In this document: positions 42,062 to 52,992 of the stretch, piece by piece | Layout: the number at the start of each line of letters is the position of its first letter | Numbering within the stretch: the first letter of the stretch is position 1 | Assembly (NCBI RefSeq): GCF_019697375.1 | Contig: NZ_JAHCDI010000003.1 | Coordinates: 62,001-126,000 of the forward strand | DNA from: Micromonospora tarapacensis | Lineage (GTDB): Bacteria; Actinomycetota; Actinomycetes; Mycobacteriales; Micromonosporaceae | Length of the DNA stretch: 64,000 nucleotides | Direction: 5' to 3' | Notes under the pieces: generated by a model | What the model was told of the DNA's origin: nothing | Database searches by the model: none | The model's input: the letters and a program-made list of their open reading frames with translations, nothing else | Program-made: the position numbers and the translations under genes

Positions 42062-42666
42062 TCCGCCGGCTCGCCCTGCTGTCACTGCCGCTGTTGCTGC
42101 TGGTCACGGTGGCCTGCACCACCGAGACCGAGGCTCCGGAACCCGCCCGGGAGGATGCGGTGGCCACCCGTCCGTCGCCGTTCCAGGACTGCGCCGGTCT
42201 CACCGACGGCCCGGCGGACCCCGTCGACGGTGCGGCGGCGGGCGACCCGCTGCCCGAGTTGACCCTGACCTGCTTCACCGGCGGCGACCCGGTCGCCCTC
42301 CGCGACGTGCGCGGGCCGGCCGTGTTCAACATCTGGGCCTCCTGGTGCCCACCCTGCCGCAAGGAGTTGCCCGCCTTCCAGCGGCTCAGCGAACGGGCCG
42401 AGGGCCGGTTGCGGGTGATCGGGGTGAACAGCCGGGACAGCCGCGGTGCGGCCCAGTCGATCGGCGAGGACTTCGGCGTCCGGTTCCCGATGCTTGTCGA
42501 CCAGGGTGAGGCGGTGCAGCGGGCGCTGCGCCGCAACGCGGTCCCGCTGACCGTCTTCGTCGACGCCCAGGGCCGGGTCCGGCATGTCGACAGCTCCGGT
42601 GCGCTGGACGATGCCCGCCTCGCCGAACTCGTCCAACAGCACCTCGGCCTCACGGTAACGGCGTGA
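42058..42666 (+). CDS. TlpA-like thioredoxin lipoprotein
   Basis: The GTG start overlaps nth by four bases. The 202 residues have a lipoprotein signal (LLLLVTVAC, Cys near 20), then a TlpA/ResA-type domain with [14 protein letters not shown] and the cis-Pro [10 protein letters not shown]. It is an extracytoplasmic disulfide reductase, perhaps for cytochrome c maturation or envelope repair. Positional match to Rv3673c. The stop overlaps the next gene. Confidence 0.92.
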   Translation: MIRRLALLSLPLLLLVTVACTTETEAPEPAREDAVATRPSPFQDCAGLTDGPADPVDGAAAGDPLPELTLTCFTGGDPVALRDVRGPAVFNIWASWCPPCRKELPAFQRLSERAEGRLRVIGVNSRDSRGAAQSIGEDFGVRFPMLVDQGEAVQRALRRNAVPLTVFVDAQGRVRHVDSSGALDDARLAELVQQHLGLTVTA

Positions 42667-43388
42667 GCGAGCACCAGCGGGCGAGGAGTCAGCGAGCGGG
42701 CCAGCCACCGCCGGAGTGGATGCAGCCGCTGCTGGGTCGGCTCGGCACCGCGCGCACCGAGGACTTCACCCAGCTGCGTACGCCGGAGCGCGGCGGCCGG
42801 GACAGCGCCGTGCTGGTGCTGCTCGGCGAGGATGTCGCCACCGGCCCGGACGTGCTGGTCCTTCAGCGGGCCGCCACTCTGCGTAACCACCCTGGTCAGC
42901 CGGCGTTTCCCGGTGGTGCCGCCGACCCGGGGGACACCGACGCCGCGGCCACGGCCCTGCGCGAGGCGAACGAGGAGGTCGGGCTCGATCCGGTGAGCGT
43001 CACCGTCCTGGCGCAGCTGCCGAGGTTGTGGATCCCGGTCAGCGACTTCGTGGTGACGCCCGTGCTCGCCTGGTGGCACGAGCCACACCCGGTGCATTCC
43101 CGGGAGCCGGCGGAGGTCGCGCACGTCGCCCGACTGCCGATCGACGAGCTGGTCGACCCGGCGAACCGGGTCCGGGTACGCCACCCGAGCGGCTGGGTCG
43201 GCCCGGCCTTCTCCGTCCGCGGGATGCTCGTCTGGGGCTTCACCGCCGGGGTGCTGGCCGCGCTGCTGGAGATGGGCGGCTGGAGCCGGCCGTGGCCGCA
43301 TGGCCGATTGATCGATCTTCCACCGACCGGCGCGTCGCCCGCCCCGTCGGCCGGCACCGACGAGGTCGACGAGAGCGCCCTGCGCTGA
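42663..43388 (+). CDS. Nudix hydrolase, CoA pyrophosphatase type
   Basis: The protein has up to 241 residues. The Nudix box is GGAADPGDTDAAATALREANEEVG, given here by its end REANEEVG (about 106), and RNHPGQPAFPGG is typical of CoA diphosphatases. The first 16 codons match the short GTGAGCG intergenic element of this genome, so the true start may be the ATG at 42720. It lies between TlpA-like and marP, like Rv3672c. Confidence 0.88.
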   Translation: MSEHQRARSQRAGQPPPEWMQPLLGRLGTARTEDFTQLRTPERGGRDSAVLVLLGEDVATGPDVLVLQRAATLRNHPGQPAFPGGAADPGDTDAAATALREANEEVGLDPVSVTVLAQLPRLWIPVSDFVVTPVLAWWHEPHPVHSREPAEVAHVARLPIDELVDPANRVRVRHPSGWVGPAFSVRGMLVWGFTAGVLAALLEMGGWSRPWPHGRLIDLPPTGASPAPSAGTDEVDESALR

Positions 43389-43451
43389 CCTGACCGTCAC
43401 CTTGCGCAAGCGATCGTCATCTCGCGAGCCTGCTGCCCGTACGCTTGAGTC

Positions 43452-44630
43452 GTGTCGGCCGTGGATCTCGTTCTGCTGTTGCTCATGCTCGTGTTCGCGA
43501 TCAGCGGATATCGACAGGGGTTCGTCATCGGGGTGCTCTCGTTCTCCGGCTTCTTCCTCGGCGCCCTGATCGGTCTCCAGGTCGGGCCGCGGTTCGCCCA
43601 GCAGTTCGTGGACAGCGGCACCCGGGTGCTGATCTCACTGGTGGCCATCTTCGGCCTGGCCGTGGTGGGTCAGGCCCTCGCCGGCTGGCTCGGCTCCCAC
43701 CTGCGCCGCACGATCGCCAGTGACGTCGGGCGGCAGGCCGACGACATCGGCGGTGCCTTCGTCTCGCTCTTCGCGGTGCTCCTGGTCGCCTGGCTCGTCG
43801 CCGTGCCGCTCGGTTCCTCCTCGCTGCCCTGGCTCGCCGCCTCCGTGAAGAGCAGCGCACTGCTCAACGTGGTCGACCGGGTGCTGCCCGACCAGGCCCA
43901 GCAGCTCTCCACCGCGCTGCGGGACACCGTCGACACCAACGGCTTCCCGGACGTCTTCGACGGGCTTCGGCGCACCCCGGCCCAGCAGGTCGAGCCGCCC
44001 GACCCGGCGCTCGCCGGCTCCGAGGTGGTGAGCAGCGGCCAGCGTTCGGTGGTGAAGGTGCTCGGTTCGGCGCCGAGCTGTTCCCGGCGGATCGAGGGCT
44101 CCGGCTTCGTCTACGCCGACGACCGGGTGATGACCAACGCGCACGTGGTCGCCGGCACCCGTTCGGTGGCGGTGGAGCTGCGCGGGGACCGGTACGAGGG
44201 TGAGGTGGTCGCCTACGACCCGGACCGGGACCTGGCCGTGCTCTACGTGCCCGGCCTGCCCGGCCCGTCGCTGCGGTTCGCCGCCGGCAACGCCTCCACC
44301 GGCGCGGACGCCATCGTGCTCGGTTTTCCGTTGGACGGGCCGTACAACGCGCAGTCGGCCCGGGTCCGCGACGTCGACCGGATCACCGCGCCGGACATCT
44401 ACTCGTCGGGGAACGTGACCCGGGAGATCTACACGATCCGGGCGCTGGTCCGCAGTGGCAACTCGGGCGGGCCGCTGATGTCCTCGAACGGCCTGGTGCT
44501 CGGAGTGATCTTCGCGGCTGCGGCCGAGGACCCGAACACCGGTTTCGCGGTCACCGCCGCCGAGGCCCGCCCGGTGGCGTTGGCCGGCGCCGAGCGTACC
44601 CGGGGTACCGACACCGGCGACTGCACCTGA
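43452..44630 (+). CDS. marP: Membrane serine protease MarP
   Basis: A GTG gives 392 residues. Four membrane helices of the colicin V production type fill residues 1-125. A trypsin-like domain follows with His (MTNAHVVAGTR), Asp (YDPDRDLAVLYV) and Ser (VRSGNSGGPLMSS). Two Cys (PSCSRR and the last GDC) may form the redox-sensitive disulfide known in M. tuberculosis MarP (Rv3671c). MarP supports acid and oxidative resistance by processing a peptidoglycan hydrolase. Confidence 0.92.
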   Translation: MSAVDLVLLLLMLVFAISGYRQGFVIGVLSFSGFFLGALIGLQVGPRFAQQFVDSGTRVLISLVAIFGLAVVGQALAGWLGSHLRRTIASDVGRQADDIGGAFVSLFAVLLVAWLVAVPLGSSSLPWLAASVKSSALLNVVDRVLPDQAQQLSTALRDTVDTNGFPDVFDGLRRTPAQQVEPPDPALAGSEVVSSGQRSVVKVLGSAPSCSRRIEGSGFVYADDRVMTNAHVVAGTRSVAVELRGDRYEGEVVAYDPDRDLAVLYVPGLPGPSLRFAAGNASTGADAIVLGFPLDGPYNAQSARVRDVDRITAPDIYSSGNVTREIYTIRALVRSGNSGGPLMSSNGLVLGVIFAAAAEDPNTGFAVTAAEARPVALAGAERTRGTDTGDCT

Positions 44631-44668
44631 CGTCCGCACCCGGCCGGACGCGCGGTGAAGCCGGCGGG

Positions 44669-45388
44669 TCAGCCGGGCCAGGCCCGGGGCCAGACGGCGA
44701 AGGCGGTGCTGGTGGCGGCGACCACCGCCACTCCGAGCAGCCATCCGGCGAGCACGTCGCTGGTCCAGTGGACGCCGAGGGCGATCCGGCTGAGCCCGGT
44801 CACCAGGGCGATCAACAGGGCGCCGAGCCGGACCGCCAGGCGGGCCGTGGACCGGTCCCCGGCCCGGGGCAGGAACACCACCACGAGAACCCCGGCGGCG
44901 AGTACCGCGTTCAGCGCGTGCCCCGAGGGAAAGGCCAGACCGGGCGCCTCCGCCACCGGGTCGGCCAGGTCCGGTCGGTGGCGACCGACCAGCAGCTTGA
45001 GCAGCGGTCCGAGCAGTCCGCCGAGCAGCACGGTCGTGGCGACCCAGACGGCGAGCCGCCGGGCACCGCGGCGGATCAGCCAGATCACCAGCACCAGCGC
45101 CGCGGCACGCAACGGCATCGGCGCGAGGGTGTCGGTCCAGACGCTCATCACCCACACCCAGGCCGGATGGTCGAGGGCGTACCGGTGCAGGTGCGCGGCG
45201 ATCGCCGCGTCCAGCCGGAGCAGCGGCGGCCAGTCGCCCACCACCAGCGTGGCGAGCAGCGTGAACGGCACCAGGGTCAGCAGGCCCGAGGTGGTGGGTG
45301 CGGACCGCGGCCCCGATGGATCGTCCGGGCGCCGGCGAGGGCGCCACCCGGTTGGTGGCGCCGCACCGCGCCGGCCGTAGCTGTTCAC
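44669..45388 (-). CDS. PAP2 family membrane phosphatase
   Basis: The GTG at 45388 gives 239 residues; a GTG at 45448 would add 20. Six membrane helices carry the three active-site motifs KLLVGRHRP, FPSGHALN and SRIALGVHWTSD. The family dephosphorylates lipid phosphates such as undecaprenyl pyrophosphate or phosphatidic acid. It is convergent with marP and lies after mycP. Confidence 0.88.
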   Translation of the reverse strand: MNSYGRRGAAPPTGWRPRRRPDDPSGPRSAPTTSGLLTLVPFTLLATLVVGDWPPLLRLDAAIAAHLHRYALDHPAWVWVMSVWTDTLAPMPLRAAALVLVIWLIRRGARRLAVWVATTVLLGGLLGPLLKLLVGRHRPDLADPVAEAPGLAFPSGHALNAVLAAGVLVVVFLPRAGDRSTARLAVRLGALLIALVTGLSRIALGVHWTSDVLAGWLLGVAVVAATSTAFAVWPRAWPG

Positions 45389-45470
45389 GGCGATTGTTGT
45401 ACCCGCTGTCCGGGCCGGAGTAGCCGCGATCTGCCGAATCTGTTCCACCCGGCACCCGGACGGCGGCCGG

Positions 45471-46792
45471 TCAGCGGTGGGAGTGCCGGAACCTGCGCAC
45501 CATGAGCGCAGCTCCGCTGAGCAGGGCGACGAAGATGGCCGACCCGAACCAGAGCCGCTCCGACGCGGCGTCGTCCTGTGCTCCGGCGGCCCGGGCCCGC
45601 CACTGCGTCTCCTGCCGCGACCCGTCGAGGCCGAGCTGCTCGGCGTCCGGGTCGCCCGCCGTCAGGGAGCCGGGTGCCGGGCCGAACCCGGCCACCCCCG
45701 GCGGGTCGTTGTCGTCCAGCGGGTTCTGGTGCACCAGCGGCACCTGCGCGGTCAGTGCCCGGATCGGGTCGATCAGGCCGTAGCCGAACCGGTCGTCCCG
45801 GCCGGTGGGGCCGATGTCCTTCGCGGTGACCAGCAGCCGGTTCACCACGTCCCCGGCGGACATCCGCGGGTAGCGGGACCGGACCAGGGCCGCGGTGGCG
45901 GTGACCAGCGGCGCCGCGAAGCTGGTGCCCTGCACCCGCCAGTACCCGCCGGGAGGGCGAGCGCCGACCAGCCCACTGGCGGGGGCGGTGAGGATGGTGG
46001 CGCGCCCGGTGATCGCACCGTTCCAGAGGTTGTCGCTGCTGCGTTCCAGACCGGAAACGGCGATCACGCCCGGCTCCCGGGCCGGGTACCAGACCTTCGC
46101 GTCGGGTGAGGTGGCGAGGTTCCCGGTGCAGGCGACCACCACCACGTCCTTGGCGAAGGCGTAGTCGATCGCCGCGGCCAGGGCTGCGCTGTCGCCACTC
46201 CCACCCAGCGACAGGTTGATCACCTTGGCGCCGTTGTCGACCGCCCACCGTACGCCCTTCGCCACGATGAGCGCGTCGTCGTAACGGTTCTCCTCGTCGA
46301 GAACCCGCACCGGCAGGATCCGGGCGTCCGGTGCCAGCCCCACCACGCCCCGACGGTCGTCGTTGCGCCCGGCGATCAGGCCGGCCACCGTCGTGCCGTG
46401 CCCGACCGGATCCGGATCGAGCGCCCCGCCGGAGGCGACCAGGTCGAGCCCGGGCAGCACCTGACCGGCCAGATCCGGGTGGGAACCGTCCACCCCGGAA
46501 TCGATCACGGCGACGACCACGCCACGCCCGGTCGACGTGCGCCAGGCGAGCTGGGCGCCCAGTTTGTCGAGCTGCCACTGTTCGTCACGGACCTGGTCGG
46601 GGCGTTCGGCCGGGTCGGGCGCGTAGGCCACCGGAACGCCGAGGGCGGGTGCGGCGCCCGGCACGGCGGCGGCGGAACGACCGCGACGGCGGCCGACAGC
46701 ACGGTGGCGGCCGCCGCGAGCAGCGCCCGGTGAGCGAACCGTCGGGGCCCTGGCGGGCCGCTGTGCCGCACCCTGGTCACATCCTCAGCCAT
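45471..46792 (-). CDS. mycP: Mycosin (type VII secretion subtilase), one single-base frame break
   Basis: The ATG at 46792 starts a signal peptide (RALLAAAATVLSAAVAV). The catalytic triad is in VAVIDSGVDG (Asp), GHGTTVAGLIAG (His) and VQGTSFAAPLV (Ser). A C-terminal membrane helix (SAIFVALLSGAALMV) and basic end anchor it. The break lies in the GGC repeat at 46665-46675; adding one base joins signal and mature protein to 440 residues. It is a structural protease of ESX systems and lies 73 bases after eccC. Confidence 0.85.
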
Positions 46793-46865
46793 TCGTCGCA
46801 GGACACATGACGATCGGAGATTACCCGTTCCATCCCTCTCCCAGGGACGTTCCGTGGAGTCGGCG

Positions 46866-49800
46866 TCACTGTGGCGGCAGATGGGCCAACTGGACCAGGC
46901 GTACGCCCTCGCGCCGGGTGGACAACCGGCCGCGCCCGGGCGGCAGCGGACCGGGGCGGACCGGGCCGACCAGCGCACCCTCCTCCGGGCTGCCCGACAT
47001 CACCAGGCCCGAGGTGGACAGCTCGCGCAGTCGCTGCACGACCGGCTCGTACTGGGCGCGGGCGGCACCGCCGCAGCGCCGGACCAGCACCAGGTGCAGC
47101 CCGACGTCGCGGGCGTGCGGCAGGTGCTCCTCCAACGCCCGTAGCGGGTTCGCCGGCCCGCTCGCCACCAGGTCGTAGTCGTCGACCAGTACGAACAGTT
47201 CCGGGCCGGACCACCACGACCGGTCGCGTAGCTGCGTCGGGCTGACCTCGGGGCCGGGGATGCGGCCCTGCATGTAACCGGCGGCCGACTCGACCAGTTC
47301 GGCGGTGTGCGCGGCGGCGGTGCCGTACCCGATCAGGTGCGGCGTCGAGACGGCACCGAGCAGGCTGCGCCGGTAGTCGACGAGGATCACCCGAGCCTGT
47401 TCCGGCGTGAACCGGGTGATGATCGAGGCGGCCAGGGCGCGTAGGAACGACGACTTGCCGCACTCGGCGTCGCCGTAGACCACGAAGTGCGGTTCGGCGG
47501 CGAAGTCGAGGACCACCGGACGCAGATCCGCCTCGGCGATGCCCACCGGGATCCGTAGCCCGGCGGCGGCGTCGAGGTCGAGGTCGGCGTACGGCAGCAC
47601 GGCCGGTAGCCGCCGCACCGGGGCGCGGCCGGCCCGGACCAACCCTCGCTGACCTGCTTCACCAGCCCGGCGGTGTCCGTGCCGGCCGCCTGCGGCAGCG
47701 CGGTGAGGAAGTGCAGGCTCTCCGAGGTGATGCCACGCCCCGGCGTCTGCTCCGGCACCTGCGTCGCCGCGCGCCGGGCGACCAGCGAGTCGGACGGGTC
47801 GCCGAGTCGCAGTTCGAGCCGGGAGCCGAAGAGATCCCGGATGCCCGCCCGGAAGTCCAGCCAGCGCACCGCGGTGGCCACCACGTGCAGGCCGTAGGAG
47901 AGCCCCCGGGTGGCCAGGTCGGTGATCAGCGGTTCCAGGTCGTCGTACTCGCCGCGCAGGGTCGCCCAACCGTCGACGACGAGAAAGACGTCGCCGAACC
48001 GGTCGGCATCGGCTTCACCGGCGACCCGGGTGCCGCGCCGCTGCCGCCAGGTGGCCATCGACTCCACGCCGGACTCGGCGAAGGCGCGCTCCCGTTCGGC
48101 GAGCAGGGTGGACATCTCGCCCACCGTGCGCCGGACGCCGGTCGGGTCGGCCCGCCCGACGACCCCGCCGACGTGCGGCAGGTCGCGCAGCGCGGCCAGC
48201 CCGCCGCCACCGAAGTCGAGGCAGTAGACCTGCGCCTCGGCCGGGGTGTGGGTCAGCGCCAGCGCGCAGATCAGCGTACGCAGCGCGGTCGACTTGCCGC
48301 TCTGCGTACCGCCGACCACCGCGACGTGGCCGGCCGCCCCGTCCAGCGCCAGCCAGAGCAGGTCCCGGCGCTGTTCGTACGGCTTGTCGACCACGGCCAC
48401 CGGCACCTGCAGGGCCCCGTGCAGCTCGGGGTTGCCGAAGGTCAGCCCGCGTACCGGATCCACCGCGAGCGGGCCGACCAACTCGTCCAGCACGGGAGCG
48501 CCGGCCAGCGGGGGCAGCCACACCTGGTGTGCCGGCGGACCCTGCCCGGCCAGCCGGCCGATCAGCAGCTCCAGCAGGATCTCCCGGCTGTCGTTCTCGT
48601 CCGGCACGGTTGGCGGGGCGGGCGGTTGCGGCACGGGGGTGAAATGGGTGCCGAAGGCGAGCAGGCGCGGGCGGCCCGGTCCGGCCGCACCGGCCGCCGG
48701 GTCGCGCCGGCGCACCGGCCCGGAGACGTACGCGGCCTTGAAGCGCAGCAGCGGCTCGGTGCCGAAGCGCAGGTAGCCATGCCCCGGAGAGCGGGGCAGC
48801 TCGTGCGCGTCCGGTGCACCGAGCACCGTGCGGGACTCCAGGGCGGAGAAGGTCCGCAGCCCGATCCGGTACGACAGGTGTGTGTCGAGTCCCCGCAGCC
48901 GGCCCTCCTCCAGGCGCTGGCTCGCCAGCAGCAGGTGCACGCCGAGTGACCGGCCCAGGCGGCCGATCTGGACGAACAGGTCGATGAAGTCGGGCTTGGC
49001 CGACAGCAGTTCGGAGAATTCGTCGCAGATCAGCAGCAGCGACGGCAGCGGGGCCAGTGGACTGCCCGCCGCCCGCGCCCGCTCGTAGTCGCGCAGGCTG
49101 GCGAAGTTGCCGGCCCGGCGCAACAGCTCCTGCCGGCGGACCAGTTCGCCGTTGATCGCGTCGACCATCCGGTCGACCAGCGGCAGCGCGTCCGCCAGGT
49201 TGGTGATCACGGCGGCGGTGTGCGGCAGCCGGTCGAACGAGGCGAAGGTCGCCCCGCCCTTGAAATCGACAAGCACGAAGTTGAGTTGCTCGGAGGAGTG
49301 CGTGGCGGTCAGCCCGAGCACCAGCGTACGGAGCAGCTCGGACTTGCCCGACCCGGTGGCCCCGATCAGCAGCCCGTGCGGACCCATGCCGTCCTGCGCC
49401 GACTCCTTCAGATCCAACTCGATCGCGCCGCCGTCCACGCCGACGCCGATCGGCACCCGCAGCCGCTCGCGCGCGGGCCTCGACGCCCAGCCCTGCTCGG
49501 CGGTGTAGCCCTCCGGTTCGCCGATGCCGAGCAACTCCGGTAGGCCCGGCTCGGCGCCGGGTGACGCGTCGGCGCCCCGGGCACCGGCCAGCCGCAGCGG
49601 TGCCAGCCGGCGTCCCGTCGCCTCGGCCTCGGTGACCTCCAGCGCGTCGGCGGTGCCGACCTCGACCGCCCCGTCCGCGGAGTGCGAGTGCAGGCGACCG
49701 CCCCGCAGTTCCAGCAGCAGCGCCGACCGGTCGAGCAGGCGCGGCGGTGGGTTGTCCAGGTCGAGCAGGGTTACCGCGTCGATCCCGCCGTCCCCGGCCA

Positions 49801-50806
49801 GCTCGGTGGCGCCGGTCAGGTCACCACCGTCGAGCACGACCACCACGTGCGGCCCGCCGGTGGCCGGCCCGGCCGGGCTGAACCGGGAGCGGCTGGCCAG
49901 CACGTCGTCGAGCAGTCGCTCCAGCTCCACCGCGGAGCTGCTCACCAGCCGGGCCGGGCCGAGGGCGTCGCTGCGGGTCGGATGCTGGGCGTGCGGCAGC
50001 CACTTGACCCATTCCCAGACGGCACGCCGTTCCGGTCCGGCGCAGACGGCGACGAGCAGTTCGTCCGGCGCGTGGAACACCGCGAGCTGGGTGAGCATCG
50101 CCCGGGTCAGTGCCTGTGCGGGCGGCGACCCGGTCGGACCGACCGGTGCGGCCCGGACGAAGACCCGGGCGAAGCTGCGCAGCGACAGGGCCACCGGCAG
50201 GTCGGGCACCACCGAGTAGGCGTCCAGGAAGCGACGCAGCGCTCCCGCGGTCATCGGCTCCAGCTCCTCCAGCGGGCGAGTGACCGGCGGCACCAACGGA
50301 GTGGCCAGAGTCTGCGGCCCGACGGCGACCCGGACCACGGCGAAGTCCGGATCGCCGGGGCGCCGCTCCCAGACCCGGTGGCTGTCCACCGTCGACCAGA
50401 GCAGCGAGGGATCCGGGTGCCGGTAGGAGAGGCCCGCGCGTTGCCTCGCCGCGGTCTGGCGTACCTGCCGCCGCAGCGTCGCCAGGTGCCGCAGGTACTC
50501 CCGGCGGGCCGCCATCATCTCGGACTTCTTCGGCGTGCCCGAGGCGCTGCCCCAGGAGGTCACCAGCATGGCCAGCGAGGAGAGGCCGAACATGCCGCCG
50601 ACCACGTACGAGTACGCCCCGCCGCCCCGGCCGAACATCATCGCCATCGCCACCGTACCGCCGAGCATCGGCAGCACCATCAGCAGCTGCTGCCAGCGTG
50701 CGCCGGTGACGGCCGGGATCTCCGGCGGTGCCGGTACCGGCAGCTCACCGAGCGGAATCTCGGGCGCCGGGCGTCGCGGCGGCCGCCGGATGACGACAGT
50801 GGACAC
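46866..50806 (-). CDS. eccC: Type VII secretion ATPase EccC, one single-base frame break
   Basis: The GTG at 50806 follows AGGAGG. With one base restored the product is 1313 residues. Two membrane helices (about 40-80) precede three FtsK/SpoIIIE domains: Walker A GATGSGKSELL, GGTQSGKSTAL and GDAECGKSSFL; Walker B LLICDEFSEL, FLVVDGWATL and FVLVDDYDLV. The break is at GGGG 47620-47623, before the third domain, and the frame resumes as RRLPAVLPYADLD. EccC recognises ESX substrates and drives export. All three ATPase domains are complete. Confidence 0.9.
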
Positions 50807-50906
50807 TCGACCTCCTGACAGCGCACGGTAACCCGAGCCTGGCTCATGGTAGGTAAAGTCCTATCGTCCGCGCAGCAGCCGCCCCGCCAGATATGGAGAT
50901 CAGCCG

Positions 50907-52307
50907 ATGACAGTCGGCCTGGCCCGGGTCACCGTCAGCGCGCCCCAACGACGGGTCGACGTGGCCCTGCCGGAGCACGTCCCCCTCGCCGAGTTGCTGC
51001 CCGAGGTGCTCCGTCACGCCGGCGAGGGGCTCGCCGACGACGGTGAACGGCACGGCGGCTGGGTGCTCCGGCGGGCCGACGGCACTGTCCTGGTCACCGG
51101 GCAGGCCCTGCTCGCCCAGGGCGTCCGCGACGGCGAGGTGCTGCACCTGGTGCCGGCCCGGTCGCAGTGGCCCGAGTTGGAGTACGACGACGTGGTGGAG
51201 GCCGTCGCCGACGGCGCCCGCCGGCGGGGCGGAGCCTGGTCGCCCGGTGCCACCCGGGCGGTGGCGCTCGCCGGTGCCGGCGTCCCGCTCACCGTCGGAC
51301 TGCTCGCCCTGGCCGCCGGCGGGCCGGCCGACGCCGCCGGCTGGCCGGCCGCGACCGTGGTGGCGGTGCTGCTGGTGCTGGCCGGCACCGTGCTGTCCCG
51401 AGCACAGGGCGACGGACCGGCCGGCGCCACCCTCGGCGGTTACGCGTTGCCGTACGCGGCCATGGCCGGTGCCCTCGCCGTCAGCTCGGGCGACCCGGTC
51501 GGCCCGGTCGGCGCGCTGCCGTGGATCGGCGCCCCGGAACTGCTGGCCGGCTCGGTGGCGTTGCTGCTGGGGTCGGTGCTCGGCCTGCTCGGGGTGGCCA
51601 CCCGGCTGCGGGTCTTCGTGGCCGGCGTGGTGGTCGGCGCGGCCGGCGCCCCGGCCGCCGTCGGCGGGATGCTGCTCGGGCCGGCCGGTGCCGCCGCCGT
51701 GCTGCTCTGCGTGCTGGCCTTCGCGATCGGGGCGATCCCGCTGTTGGCGATCCGGTTGGGCAAGGTGCCGCTACCGCCCGTGACCCTGCCCAGTGGCGCT
51801 CCGGACGATCCGGACCGGGCCCGTGACCTGCCGGACCGGGGTCGGGTGTACGCGGCCGTGACCCGCACCGAGGAGATGCTCAGCGGCATGCTGATCGGGC
51901 ACGGGGTGCTGGCCGTGGGTGCCGCCGTGCTTCTCGGCGTCGCCGGCGCTACGGCCGGCCGGCTGCTCGTCGGGGTGACCTCGGCGGTGCTGCTGCTGCG
52001 GGCCCGGGTCTTCGCCGCGGTGCGGCACCGGGTGCCGCCGGTGCTCGCCGGGCTGGCCGGCTACGCGGTCCTCGGCGGGGCGCTCGCCGGTGCTGGCGGC
52101 GCGCCGGGCCGGCTCGCCCTGGTGGCTGGTGGGCTGCTGCTCGCCCTGCTGGTGGTGGCCGGTGGCACCACGTACGCCCGCCGCCCGGTCTCGCCGTACG
52201 TCGGCCGGGTCGCCGACCTCACCGACACCGTCCTGGTGGTTTCCGTGGTGCCGACCGCCTGCGCGGTGCTCGGCCTCTACGAACGGGCCCGGGGACTGCT
52301 CGGTTGA
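50907..52307 (+). CDS. eccD: Type VII secretion membrane protein EccD
   Basis: The ATG gives 466 residues. A ubiquitin-like YukD domain fills residues 1-85, followed by about eleven membrane helices to the end. This is the EccD architecture, the channel subunit of ESX. It is divergent from eccC by 100 bases, which probably hold both promoters. Neither eccB, eccE, esx nor PE/PPE genes are in this window. Confidence 0.9.
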   Translation: MTVGLARVTVSAPQRRVDVALPEHVPLAELLPEVLRHAGEGLADDGERHGGWVLRRADGTVLVTGQALLAQGVRDGEVLHLVPARSQWPELEYDDVVEAVADGARRRGGAWSPGATRAVALAGAGVPLTVGLLALAAGGPADAAGWPAATVVAVLLVLAGTVLSRAQGDGPAGATLGGYALPYAAMAGALAVSSGDPVGPVGALPWIGAPELLAGSVALLLGSVLGLLGVATRLRVFVAGVVVGAAGAPAAVGGMLLGPAGAAAVLLCVLAFAIGAIPLLAIRLGKVPLPPVTLPSGAPDDPDRARDLPDRGRVYAAVTRTEEMLSGMLIGHGVLAVGAAVLLGVAGATAGRLLVGVTSAVLLLRARVFAAVRHRVPPVLAGLAGYAVLGGALAGAGGAPGRLALVAGGLLLALLVVAGGTTYARRPVSPYVGRVADLTDTVLVVSVVPTACAVLGLYERARGLLG

Positions 52308-52334
52308 GCGCCCCGGGAACCGCCGGGACGTGGG

Positions 52335-52841
52335 TCAGTGGGTGGACTCGCCGCGCTCCTCGGCCTCCTTGGCCCGCCGGTACGACGCCCGGATCTCGGC
52401 CTCGGCCTCGGTGCGCCCCACCCAGGTCGCACCCTCGACCGACTTGCCCGGTTCCAGGTCCTTGTACACCTCGAAGAAGTGCTGGATCTCCAGCCGGTCG
52501 AACTCGCCGAGGTGGTGGATGTCGCGTAGGTGTTCCTGCCGCGGGTCCTCGTAGGGGACGCAGAGGACCTTGTCGTCGCCGCCCTTCTCGTCCGTCATCC
52601 GGAACATGCCGATGGTGCGGCACCGGATCAGGCAGCCCGGGAAGGTCGGCTCGGGCACCAGCACCAGGGCGTCCAGCGGGTCGCCGTCCTCGCCCAGGGT
52701 GCCCTCGATGAAGCCGTAGTCGGCTGGGTACTGGGTGGAGGTGAAGAGCGTGCGGTCCAGCCGGATCCGGCCGGTCGCGTGGTCCACCTCGTACTTGTTG
52801 CGGTGACCCTTGGGGATCTCAACCGTGACGTCGAAATCCAT
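52335..52841 (-). CDS. ppa: Inorganic pyrophosphatase
   Basis: The ATG at 52841 follows GGGAG and gives 168 residues. Family I motifs are present: [36 protein letters not shown] (in two parts here) and the acidic DPRQEHL region. It hydrolyses pyrophosphate and so drives biosynthesis. It is divergent from dacB by 151 bases, as Rv3628 and Rv3627c are in M. tuberculosis. Confidence 0.95.
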   Translation of the reverse strand: MDFDVTVEIPKGHRNKYEVDHATGRIRLDRTLFTSTQYPADYGFIEGTLGEDGDPLDALVLVPEPTFPGCLIRCRTIGMFRMTDEKGGDDKVLCVPYEDPRQEHLRDIHHLGEFDRLEIQHFFEVYKDLEPGKSVEGATWVGRTEAEAEIRASYRRAKEAEERGESTH

Positions 52842-52992
52842 CTGCACGCTCCCTCGCTCGCCGGCGCTGGCTTGACGGAACCGGCGGCAGGGCCAGGCAG
52901 GCGAATGCTCACCCACCGACTCCGGCCGCCGCATAGTCTTCGGACCGAAGTAGTGTCACCCAGGCGCGTTCCCGGTGGGGGAGGAGGGGGTC

